Translations under genes and position numbers: made by a program
Shown: positions 1 to 5,099 of the stretch, in pieces
How the letters are laid out: each line of letters begins with the position of its first letter
How positions within the stretch are numbered: the stretch's first letter is position 1
The notes under the pieces: model-generated
Database searches by the model: none
What the model saw: the letters and a program-made list of their open reading frames with translations, nothing else
What the model was told of the DNA's origin: nothing
Assembly: GCA_030038715.1 (NCBI GenBank)
Contig: JASHSO010000252.1
Location: 1-5,099, forward strand
Origin: Streptosporangiaceae bacterium
GTDB taxonomy: Bacteria > Actinomycetota > Actinomycetes > Streptosporangiales > Streptosporangiaceae
Direction of reading: 5' to 3'
DNA length: 5,099 nucleotides

Positions 1-1
1 G

Positions 2-40
2 GAGTGGCAGCCGGCCGCCGAGCCGGTTCCCGCCCCCTGA
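2..40 (+). CDS. Possible 3' end of a gene entering from the left (C-terminal 12 codons)
   Basis: This frame reads EWQPAAEPVPAP and then TGA at 38-40. Eleven of the twelve codons end in G or C, the best bias of any frame at this edge, and an Ala/Pro/Glu-rich tail is common at actinobacterial C-termini. A small inverted repeat follows 24 nt after the stop. The stretch is too short for any function to be read. The minus-strand frames are also open here; one begins with ATG at 46 behind a GAGG-like site, so a leftward gene running off the edge is the alternative. Confidence 0.3.
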   Translation, partial: EWQPAAEPVPAP

Positions 41-64
41 ATCCATGTTTCCTCGCCAGACGTC

Positions 65-77
65 GCCGGCATCCGGC
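65..77 (+). terminator. Small GC hairpin after the putative left-edge gene
   Basis: GCCGG (65-69), a 3-nt CAT loop and CCGGC (73-77) form a perfect 5-bp stem. The T-containing stretch TGCTCGTTT follows. It lies 24 nt after the TGA at 38-40. The stem is short and the T tract is interrupted, so it is at best a weak intrinsic terminator. Confidence 0.22.
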
Positions 78-448
78 TGCTCGTTTCGCCGCGTCGAGGA
101 CCCGGCACGCCTCCCCCAACCTCCCCCGATGCGGCCGGATCGACCCGCCCCAATCAGTCAGCGACTGCAACGACTGGCAGGGCGCCGCGCGCCCTGTGTG
201 CGCCTCGAGAGGCCAGCCTCCTAAGCCGGAAGCGCCCGCCGGGCAGTTCGCCGCCATGGCGGCCGGGCCTGCTGAGCACGTGTAATGCCGGTCCGGGTTA
301 CGAGCATCGCGGGAACGCGGTGGCCCATATCGATCATCGCCACAGTGCTTGGCCGGCCGCATCTCGACCGTGTTACCGGACAAAGGTCTGAGCGGCAGCG
401 ATCGATGTATCGGCCCGATTCGTGACGGGTGATGCCGTGCCTGTCCAC

Positions 449-478
449 AGCGAGATCCTCGGCACCGGTGCTCTCGCT
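449..478 (-). terminator. Stem-loop downstream of the zinc-ribbon gene
   Basis: AGCGAGA (449-455) and TCTCGCT (472-478) are a perfect 7-bp inverted repeat. The intervening 16 nt contain the 10-bp palindrome GCACCGGTGC (462-471), so the top of the hairpin can pair further with a 6-nt bulge. It lies about 70 nt past the stop of the minus-strand operon and has no U tract. U-less terminators are reported in actinomycetes, so a terminator role is possible but unproven. Confidence 0.3.
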
Positions 479-549
479 CATACCGCCACGACGGACAAAC
501 GACCAAGGCTCGTGCAGCCCGCCATCTCGCTGCGGGTGTCCCGGCGGCA

Positions 550-1584
550 TCAGATTCTGTGCGTCTCGCTGTGGCAGTACGGGCACTCGATCCGGCTGAT
601 GCCAACCGGGAAGGACAGCGGCGCACCGCAGCTCTGGCACGGCGTCTGACCACCAGCGATGTCGAGCTTGCGGCCGCACGACTCGCACACGGCCGCACGA
701 GCCTCCGGCAGCACCTTCATCTCGTCACCGCATCCGCCGCACTTCCTAGCTTCGGCGTTGCTGACGTCCGCCCGCCTGTACTCGCCTGTCAGTCCGAACA
801 TCCCCAGCAGGTAGTCGGCCTGCTCTTGCTCCAAGTGCGGTATCCAGCCTTGACAGAAGATCGAGTACTCCATCCGGACAGGCACGCCCGGCGGGGCCTC
901 GTCCGGATCCATGGCGAGTACGCCTTGTTCATCCATGAGCCTGTACGCCGCATCTGTCTGCTCTTTGAACAGGCTGGCGACCTGCCAGATCTCGTCGCTG
1001 ACCCGCCAGGCCTGGCCGTCCGGCATTGGGAGTCGCTTGAGACTGCGCACCGCCATGTTGTACTTCACGTCCAGCATGGCCAGGTTCGGGTCGAAGTCCC
1101 TGACGACCATGCCCTCGGTCATGTAGCTCGCCATCCGGTCCCGGAATCCCTCGTCCGACGCTACACGCGGCGACGCCGCCTGGGGGCACTCGCGGAGCCA
1201 CTCCAGGAAGACGCTCTTGTAAAGCTCGCGGTATCGGCCCTTGTCCTGGAACGCCCTCGCTCGGTCGATCTCTGCTTGTACAGGCTTGACGAGCTGCCGG
1301 AACACAGTGTTGGTGTAGCCGGCGTTGGTGCCAAGGTTTGCTAGCCGGAAGTCGTAGTCCACCAGCGAACCGCAGTGGTCGCAGTACAGGTACGCAGTCT
1401 TTGACGGCAGCTGCTTGGGGGCACCGCACCGCAAGCAGTCGACCTTCTTGACGAGGTCGCTGTAGGCGAAGAGCGATGCCTTTCCTGCTGTGTTGATGAC
1501 TTGCTGCAGCTTCTCGGCTGCGGTTGGCGGCGCTGCCGACTGACTCGCTTGCTTCGGCGCGGTGACCTTTCGGAGCAGACCCAT
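550..1584 (-). CDS. Protein with three zinc ribbons, function unknown (344 aa)
   Basis: I do not recognise a named family. Three CxxC...CxxC zinc-ribbon modules are plain: C50/C53 with C68/C71 near the N-terminus, then C282/C285 with C300/C303 and C316/C319 with C334/C337 in tandem at the C-terminus. Between them lies a largely helical, charged segment of about 200 residues (about 80-280). The N-terminal 30 residues are polar and probably flexible. There is no signal peptide or membrane segment, so it is likely cytoplasmic. The ribbons suggest binding to protein or nucleic acid rather than catalysis. The reading frame is open upstream to an ATG at 1803, but that would overlap the preceding gene and add an Arg-rich, unlikely 73 residues. 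ATG 1584 gives MGLLRK, matching the starts of the two upstream genes, and sits 6 nt after a TACGAT box, which suggests a leaderless mRNA. It is the last gene of the minus-strand group. Confidence 0.85.
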   Translation of the reverse strand: MGLLRKVTAPKQASQSAAPPTAAEKLQQVINTAGKASLFAYSDLVKKVDCLRCGAPKQLPSKTAYLYCDHCGSLVDYDFRLANLGTNAGYTNTVFRQLVKPVQAEIDRARAFQDKGRYRELYKSVFLEWLRECPQAASPRVASDEGFRDRMASYMTEGMVVRDFDPNLAMLDVKYNMAVRSLKRLPMPDGQAWRVSDEIWQVASLFKEQTDAAYRLMDEQGVLAMDPDEAPPGVPVRMEYSIFCQGWIPHLEQEQADYLLGMFGLTGEYRRADVSNAEARKCGGCGDEMKVLPEARAAVCESCGRKLDIAGGQTPCQSCGAPLSFPVGISRIECPYCHSETHRI

Positions 1585-1619
1585 AGCCGGATCGTAGCCA
1601 GCCAAGTGGCGCTGGTCAG
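1585..1619 (-). promoter_or_regulatory. Probable leaderless promoter for the zinc-ribbon gene
   Basis: On the minus strand, CTGACC (1619-1614; four of six matches to TTGACA) is followed by a 17-nt spacer and TACGAT (1596-1591; fits TAnnnT), then 6 nt, then the ATG at 1584. This places the expected transcription start on the A of the ATG. No Shine-Dalgarno sequence precedes that ATG, as expected for a leaderless gene. Leaderless starts with TAnnnT about 7 nt upstream are common in actinobacteria. The gene could still also be read through from the upstream pair. Confidence 0.55.
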
Positions 1620-1718
1620 GGCCTGCGCGCGGAGCAGACACCAGGCTGACACGGGAGTGAGACTGCCCGCCGTAGCGGCCAGCAGACATGCGATCACGCA
1701 CGCAGTACCAGCGATGAC

Positions 1719-1742
1719 ACCGTCGGCGCCGAGGAACCGTCG
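1719..1742. repeat. ACCGTCG direct repeat in the 163-nt gap before the zinc-ribbon gene
   Basis: ACCGTCG occurs at 1719-1725 and again at 1736-1742, 17 bp apart, flanking the 10-bp palindrome TCGGCGCCGA (1723-1732). It lies between the stop of the 141-aa gene and the leaderless promoter, where an operator could sit. Repeats this short may occur by chance in GC-rich DNA. Confidence 0.2.
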
Positions 1743-1747
1743 CGAGA

Positions 1748-2173
1748 TCAGATACCAGACAGGTCAAGCCAGACCGCAGTCGGGTTGGTCGGGTCGACGG
1801 CACCCTGGAGCATCATTCCCGGCTGGAGCCGGCCGATCTGCATCTGGCTAACCGGCTGCTGGGTCGTCGCCGGGTATGGCGGCATCCCGTCGGCCATCAC
1901 AGTCAGCTCGAACTCCACGAGCGGATCGAAGTTGATCAGTCCGACCTGCCGCATGTTCGAGATCATCACTGTTCTGCGCACTGCAGTTCCGTTGGCCAGG
2001 CCAGCGGCCGCCGCCGCGGCGGCGTTCGCGGCCTCGGTCTGCGCCGCCATCACCTGATTGGCCGTGGCCATTCGCTCCTGCGCCGCCGCCATCCGCTCGG
2101 CGACCGGCGGCATGCTGTTCTCCAGCTGCCGGGCCTGCTTCTGCAGGTTCCTGATGTCCTTGAACATGCCCAT
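1748..2173 (-). CDS. Coiled-coil protein with C-terminal beta-rich domain, unknown function (141 aa)
   Basis: Residues 4-50 are strongly helical and coiled-coil-like, rich in Gln, Glu, Ala and Met. An alanine run (about 50-57) acts as a hinge. Residues about 63-141 look like a compact beta domain with alternating hydrophobics, containing LVEFELTV (85-92), PPYPA (98-102), IGRLQPGMML (113-122) and the DPTNP turn (127-131) before a final AVWLDL strand. I recall similar beta domains at the ends of actinobacterial hypothetical proteins, but cannot assign a family by name with certainty. There is no signal peptide or membrane segment. ATG 2173 is preceded by GAGGGG with 8 nt spacing, inside the last codons of the upstream gene, whose stop is only 3 nt away. 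Translation is therefore probably coupled. It starts MGMFKD, like its operon partners. Confidence 0.85.
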   Translation of the reverse strand: MGMFKDIRNLQKQARQLENSMPPVAERMAAAQERMATANQVMAAQTEAANAAAAAAAGLANGTAVRRTVMISNMRQVGLINFDPLVEFELTVMADGMPPYPATTQQPVSQMQIGRLQPGMMLQGAVDPTNPTAVWLDLSGI

Positions 2174-2176
2174 CGG

Positions 2177-2608
2177 TCAGACCCCTCGGTAGAGCTGGTT
2201 GAAGCGACTGGCAACCGCCGGGTTGGCCTGGATCCGGGCGTTCCACCCCTTGGCCGCCTCGTCCCAGGATTCGGCCGGAATCCCCCGCGATGCCGCGATC
2301 TCTGGCAGCTTTGTCCCGTCGTAGTTATAGGCAGCGAGGCCCCTGGAGACGGCGGCGTACTCTTCAAGCGACACACCGGCTACCGGTTCGAAGTCTGCTC
2401 CGGTGGCAGCAACGTCAGCAGGCTGGGCGCCCGGCAAGCCGCCGAACTGCCCCGTCTGCATCTGCGCCCCGTACCGCGCTTGCGCCGCCGCCTGCTGCGC
2501 TGCCGCCATCTGCTGCGCTTGGGCACCAAGCTGCTGCGCCTGGGCGATCATGTCTGGCGCAGCGTGGACCATGTCCTTCATGTCCTTCATACGCTTCATC
2601 ATTCCCAC
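2177..2608 (-). CDS. Met/Gln/Ala-rich coiled-coil protein with small C-terminal helical domain (143 aa)
   Basis: First gene of the minus-strand group. Residues 1-20 are unusually methionine-rich (seven Met) and basic-amphipathic, with an internal KDMKDM repeat encoded by a tandem 9-bp repeat. Residues 21-47 are a Gln/Ala helix. A Gly/Pro/Ala linker (about 52-70) leads to a compact helical domain (about 73-143) with FEPVAGVSLEEY, W115, W122, R125, F136 and Y140 as likely core positions. Such small Trp-containing helical tails occur in many bacterial uncharacterised proteins, but I cannot name the family. The start is GTG (2608): GAGGGAG lies 7 nt upstream and the product begins MGMMKR. ATG at 2602 or 2599 would also be in frame but is farther from the site. 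No catalytic motif is visible; a scaffold or membrane-edge role is conjecture. Confidence 0.83.
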   Translation of the reverse strand: MGMMKRMKDMKDMVHAAPDMIAQAQQLGAQAQQMAAAQQAAAQARYGAQMQTGQFGGLPGAQPADVAATGADFEPVAGVSLEEYAAVSRGLAAYNYDGTKLPEIAASRGIPAESWDEAAKGWNARIQANPAVASRFNQLYRGV

Positions 2609-2802
2609 GGGCTTACTCCCTCGTGATTTCCACCCCGGTCGCTGATTCCCTTCAGGTCACACCGGCCTCAGACTCCAATGCAGCCTGATCGGCGGCAATA
2701 TCAGTGGGGTCTCTATTTGGTACGCTGCGCATGTCGCAAAGTCCGCGATGTCGCCCCCGTTCCGCGCGGACTCAGCGCACCGTCCGAGCAGGGGTGGGGT
2801 CG
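2609..2802. promoter_or_regulatory. Divergent control region between the two gene groups
   Basis: About 195 bp separates the GTG at 2608 from the ATG at 2803. The patch around 2695-2722 (CAATATCAG...CTCTATTTGGTACG) is the most AT-rich stretch nearby and probably contains promoter elements for one or both directions. I cannot fix them: TACGCT (2721-2726) on the plus strand, and TTGCGA with TAGAGA 18 nt apart on the minus strand, are only partial matches. CTGAT (2685-2689) and ATCAG (2700-2704) form an inverted repeat with a 10-nt spacer that could be an operator. GAGGGAG for the leftward gene and AGGGG (2790-2794) for the rightward gene are the likely ribosome sites. Confidence 0.45.
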
Positions 2803-4773
2803 ATGCGGGTCGAGCTGCCGCGCCGGACTCTTGCGGACCGGCTTGAGGATCGGGATCGCTCCCGCTTTACCGGGCGCGCAGACGAGGTCGCCTTCCTCGA
2901 TCGATGCCTCGACTTTGACGACCCGCCAGCGAGCGCAGTTCATATCTGTGGCCCGGGCGGCATCGGTAAGAGCACGCTGCTGCGGGAGATCGCTCGGCAT
3001 GCTCGCGATCGCGGTATCCGGGTAGCTTCCATCGACGGCCGCGAGCTCGGTCCGGCTCCGGGCGCTCTCGAAGCGAGGCTGCGCAAGGAGGAAGATGCAG
3101 ACCAGCTCCTCGTGCTGCTTGATTCCTACGAGCGGATGGCGGCTCTCGACTCCTACTTCCGGCAGGACCTACTACCTGACCTGCCGCACCGAACACTCGT
3201 CCTGATCGCAGGGCGTGGCGCACCTGACCCAGCCTGGTTCACTGGCGGCTGGGAAGCCGTGACGGCAAGGATCGACTTGATGGGTCTGTCTTCGCGTGAA
3301 GCCAGCCACCTGCTGGCGGCGCGAGGGCTGACAGACGGCCGCGTCGATGCCATCGTCGACTGGGCCGATGGTTCTCCGCTCGCGCTCGCTCTCGCCGCGG
3401 ACGCGGCGATCGCCGACGCCGACTGGAACGCCGCCAGCGCGCCCGACCGGCCCGAGATCCTGCGCGTTCTGCTGCACCGGCTGGTCGACACGAAGCTGCA
3501 CGAAATACGCCCATCTGCACTTGGCATCGCGATCGTGGCCAGAAACGTCACGTTCGACCTACTGCGGACCGTCCTGCCCGGCGAGGACCCCGAACTGGCC
3601 TACCGCCAGCTTTCCGAGCTGAGTATCACCGAGCCGTTCGGCAGTGGCCTGACCATGCACGAGCTTGCGCGCAAGGCACTGCTGGCCGACCTGCGCCAGC
3701 GCAATCCGGTGCTGGAGCATGACCTGCGGCGGCGCGTCGCGGACTACCTGTGGTCGCGGGGCACTGCCGGCGACCAGATGCTGCTGATTGAGATGGCGCA
3801 CCTGGTGGAGAATCCGCTCCTGCGTTGGGGCTTCAGCTGGGACGGCTACGTCAGCTTCCGGATCGACTCGGTACGACCCGGCGACGCGGAACGGATCGAG
3901 GAGCTGACCGCTGAGCACGAACGGCTCTGGTGGCAGCTGACCCGGCGGTACTTCGCCGAGGCGCCGGACCGTGTCGCCATCGCCAGGGACCTGTCCGACC
4001 GAGTCTGCGGCTTCCTTGTCAGCATGAGCCTGGCGACCGCGCCTGCGTTCGCTGCCGACGACCTGCTCGCCGGACCTTGGCTGGCCGACGCCCGCCGGAA
4101 CGCCGCGCTCGGCGACTCGGTGATGTGGCACGCGGCCGTCGACTTCAGTCGAGGCAAGGTCCAGGCAATGCTGGGTATCGCTGGCATCCTGCGGTGCGGG
4201 TCGCTAAGTCCACGGTTCGCTTACCTGCCGATCGACCCGAGACTGCCCGGCGCTGTCGAGTTCGCGCACGCAGTCGGTGCCGTGCACCTGCCCGACCTGG
4301 ACGCCTGCCTCGCGGGTGACGTCGTCCAGTGCTACCGGCTTGACTACGGACCCGGCGGCATCTTCACCTTCATGCGCGACCAGATCTACGCCGAGCTCGG
4401 CCTGCCGGCGCCTGGCCCGGCGTGCCTTCCTGTGGCCGATCTGGGAACCGTGCGCGACATACTGAAGAACTTCCGCGTGCCACGTGAGCTGGCCCGTAGC
4501 CGGCTTGCCCATGGCTCCTCCGTACCGGAACGGGCTGAGTCGGTGCAGCAGCTAGTCTGGCGGGCCACCGACGAGGCGTTCGGCGACAGCGAGTCCGAAC
4601 GGCTGTTGCGTGACGTGCTCATCGCCGGCTACCTCAAACCGCTCCGGAGCCACGAAGCAGCGGCCAGCAAGCTGCTGCTGAGCCGCGCTGCGTATTTCCG
4701 CAGGCTGCGAACCGCCGTCGAGCGACTTGCTGACCACATGGCGGCCGCTGGCGCGCCGGCGGACGTCGCCTGA
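2803..4773 (+). CDS. STAND-type P-loop ATPase with GNAT-like region and C-terminal helix-turn-helix (656 aa)
   Basis: Seen in order: an FTGR entry motif (22-25) typical of NB-ARC/STAND ATPases; Walker A GPGGIGKST (50-58); Walker B LLVLLDSYE (102-110, D107 and E110); a sensor-like LVLIAGR (132-138); GSPLALAL (190-197), equivalent to the GLPLA motif; and TMHEL (284-288), equivalent to the MHD motif closing the winged-helix part. Residues about 350-535 resemble a GNAT fold: IDSVRPGDAERIEEL, then VAIARDLSDRVCGFL, and a motif-B-like YLPIDPRLPGAVEFAHAVGAVHLPDLD. No clean CoA pyrophosphate loop is visible, so acetyltransfer is doubtful. Residues about 595-645 end in a helix-turn-helix-like segment (SHEAAASKLLLSRAAYFRRL), suggesting DNA binding. 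It is probably a cytoplasmic ATP-switched sensor or regulator. ATG 2803 is preferred because of AGGGG 8 nt upstream and the usual short lead before FTGR; GTG 2704 and ATG 2731 add an Arg-rich tail. The decarboxylase gene follows after 42 nt. Confidence 0.82.
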   Translation: MRVELPRRTLADRLEDRDRSRFTGRADEVAFLDRCLDFDDPPASAVHICGPGGIGKSTLLREIARHARDRGIRVASIDGRELGPAPGALEARLRKEEDADQLLVLLDSYERMAALDSYFRQDLLPDLPHRTLVLIAGRGAPDPAWFTGGWEAVTARIDLMGLSSREASHLLAARGLTDGRVDAIVDWADGSPLALALAADAAIADADWNAASAPDRPEILRVLLHRLVDTKLHEIRPSALGIAIVARNVTFDLLRTVLPGEDPELAYRQLSELSITEPFGSGLTMHELARKALLADLRQRNPVLEHDLRRRVADYLWSRGTAGDQMLLIEMAHLVENPLLRWGFSWDGYVSFRIDSVRPGDAERIEELTAEHERLWWQLTRRYFAEAPDRVAIARDLSDRVCGFLVSMSLATAPAFAADDLLAGPWLADARRNAALGDSVMWHAAVDFSRGKVQAMLGIAGILRCGSLSPRFAYLPIDPRLPGAVEFAHAVGAVHLPDLDACLAGDVVQCYRLDYGPGGIFTFMRDQIYAELGLPAPGPACLPVADLGTVRDILKNFRVPRELARSRLAHGSSVPERAESVQQLVWRATDEAFGDSESERLLRDVLIAGYLKPLRSHEAAASKLLLSRAAYFRRLRTAVERLADHMAAAGAPADVA

Positions 4774-4780
4774 TCCATTG

Positions 4781-4800
4781 GGCGCATCCTGGTCTGCGCC
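4781..4800 (+). other. Hairpin between the ATPase and decarboxylase genes
   Basis: GGCGCA (4781-4786) and TGCGCC (4795-4800) form a perfect 6-bp stem with an 8-nt loop. It starts 7 nt after the ATPase stop and ends 5 nt before the GGGAG ribosome site (4806-4810) of the next gene. There is no T tract, so full termination is unlikely. It could dampen readthrough, protect an mRNA end or affect initiation downstream. Confidence 0.35.
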
Positions 4801-4815
4801 GGGCAGGGAGACGTG

Positions 4816-5099
4816 ATGACATCAACCGCACCGTCCCGGGTTGGCGGTTGGCTGCCCTCGGATCAGGCGCTCCTCAGCCAGTGGGTGGGTGAGCTGGTCG
4901 CGAAGGTCGACGCGGAAGGCGAACGGCCGCTGCTCCCGGTCGTCGATGAATTCCGTCGGCTGATCGAGGAGGATCCTGAGATCTCCATGCTGTTCCGGCT
5001 CATGCTCGAGCAGGTTCCTTACCGCACGTCGCCGGCGCGTGAGCGCCGGGTGAAGACCGTCGAGGAGATGCTCCGGCTCTTCAACTACGTGATGACGCA
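4816..5099 (+). CDS. Phosphatidylserine decarboxylase-family protein, N-terminal PSDC domain (partial, cut by window end)
   Basis: Only the first 94 codons are present. The translation starts MTSTAPSRVGGWLPSDQ and contains LLPVVDEFRRLIEEDPEI (residues about 44-61), MLFRLMLEQVPY, and VEEMLRLFNYVMT at the cut end. This pattern of Trp-Leu-Pro, PvvdEF..LIE.dpe, MlfrlMleQvP and a final mL.l.N.vmT matches the extra N-terminal domain (Pfam PSDC) that precedes the catalytic domain in one branch of phosphatidylserine decarboxylases. The fungal tryptophan decarboxylase PsiD belongs to this branch. Family members are pyruvoyl enzymes that cleave themselves at a Gly-Ser-type site, which would lie beyond the window, so catalytic competence cannot be judged. 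Substrate could be phosphatidylserine or a free (aromatic) amino acid. ATG 4816 has GGGAG 5 nt upstream; the adjacent in-frame GTG 4813 would leave only 2 nt. It is probably co-transcribed with the ATPase. Confidence 0.82.
   Translation, partial: MTSTAPSRVGGWLPSDQALLSQWVGELVAKVDAEGERPLLPVVDEFRRLIEEDPEISMLFRLMLEQVPYRTSPARERRVKTVEEMLRLFNYVMT

Larger units (their letters stand above)
41..549. other. Gene-poor region between converging transcripts
   Basis: About 510 bp with no convincing gene. It holds a direct repeat of CCTCCCCC (110-117 and 120-127), a 14-bp palindrome GCCGCCATGGCGGC (250-263), and a stem-loop at 449-478. The longest minus-strand candidate runs 481 to 221 (86 codons, beginning MSESTGAED). 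It has no ribosome binding site, its third-position GC bias fades after about 26 codons, it is Arg/Cys-rich, and its start lies just upstream of the stem-loop sequence. No tRNA or recognisable transposase remnant was seen. The plus-strand frame from 4 to 285 is open but has no family features. Confidence 0.5.

Noticed and set aside
110..129. CCTCCCCC direct repeat as a CRISPR or tandem-repeat array
   Set aside because: Only two copies of 8 bp with a 2-bp spacer; no array structure.
221..481. Minus-strand 86-codon frame beginning MSESTGAED
   Set aside because: No ribosome site, codon bias fades after the first third, composition is Arg/Cys-rich, and its start lies next to a stem-loop better explained as a termination structure.
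559..1344. Long plus-strand open frame opposite the zinc-ribbon gene (261 codons)
   Set aside because: It is antisense to a gene with three intact cysteine modules. Long antisense frames are expected in high-GC DNA, and its product has no coherent domain.
1588..1747. Hydrophobic minus-strand frame in the 163-nt gap (VIACLLAATAG...), resembling a small membrane peptide
   Set aside because: No Shine-Dalgarno, and the frame runs on out of phase into the zinc-ribbon gene without a stop in the gap. It is probably a shadow of GC-rich DNA.
1585..1803. Upstream in-frame extension of the zinc-ribbon gene to an ATG at 1803 (417-aa version), or to ATG 1689
   Set aside because: It would overlap the end of the 141-aa gene, adds an Arg/Cys-rich non-conserved-looking segment, and has no ribosome site. 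ATG 1584 has a well-placed promoter and the shared MG start.
3559..4131. Long minus-strand frame opposite the ATPase gene (190 codons)
   Set aside because: It lies antisense to the clearly coding STAND gene, with no recognisable domain and no start signal.

Overview
The window is high-GC DNA with strongly G/C-biased third codon positions, Shine-Dalgarno sites of the GAGGGG/AGGGG type, a GTG start and a probable leaderless gene. I saw no TTA codons in the real genes. This points to an actinomycete (Streptomyces, Micromonospora or Frankia-like); the genus cannot be read from the sequence.

Layout. Positions 1-40 may hold the last codons of a plus-strand gene. Positions 41-549 hold no convincing gene, only small inverted repeats that could end the converging transcripts. 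Positions 550-2608 carry three minus-strand genes, read right to left: a Met/Gln/Ala-rich coiled-coil protein (143 aa), a coiled-coil plus beta-domain protein (141 aa) and a 344-aa protein with three four-cysteine zinc ribbons. The first two are 3 nt apart and look translationally coupled. The third follows a 163-nt gap and seems to have its own leaderless promoter. About 195 bp of divergent control region (2609-2802) separates this group from the plus-strand genes. These are a 656-aa STAND-type P-loop NTPase with a GNAT-like middle region and a C-terminal helix-turn-helix (2803-4773), and, 42 nt further on, the first 94 codons of a phosphatidylserine-decarboxylase-family protein of the subclass with the extra N-terminal PSDC domain (4816 to the edge).

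How they may work together. On the plus strand, a ligand- or complex-sensing STAND ATPase with a DNA-binding-like tail sits just upstream of a pyruvoyl-type decarboxylase. Members of that decarboxylase subclass can act on amino acids rather than phospholipid. A regulator-plus-enzyme pair is a reasonable inference. On the minus strand all three proteins begin with the same short pattern, Met-Gly-hydrophobic-hydrophobic-Lys/Arg. This supports the chosen starts and suggests a shared location or partner. I do not recognise a characterised system matching the whole window, and the link between the two divergent groups is inferred from position only.
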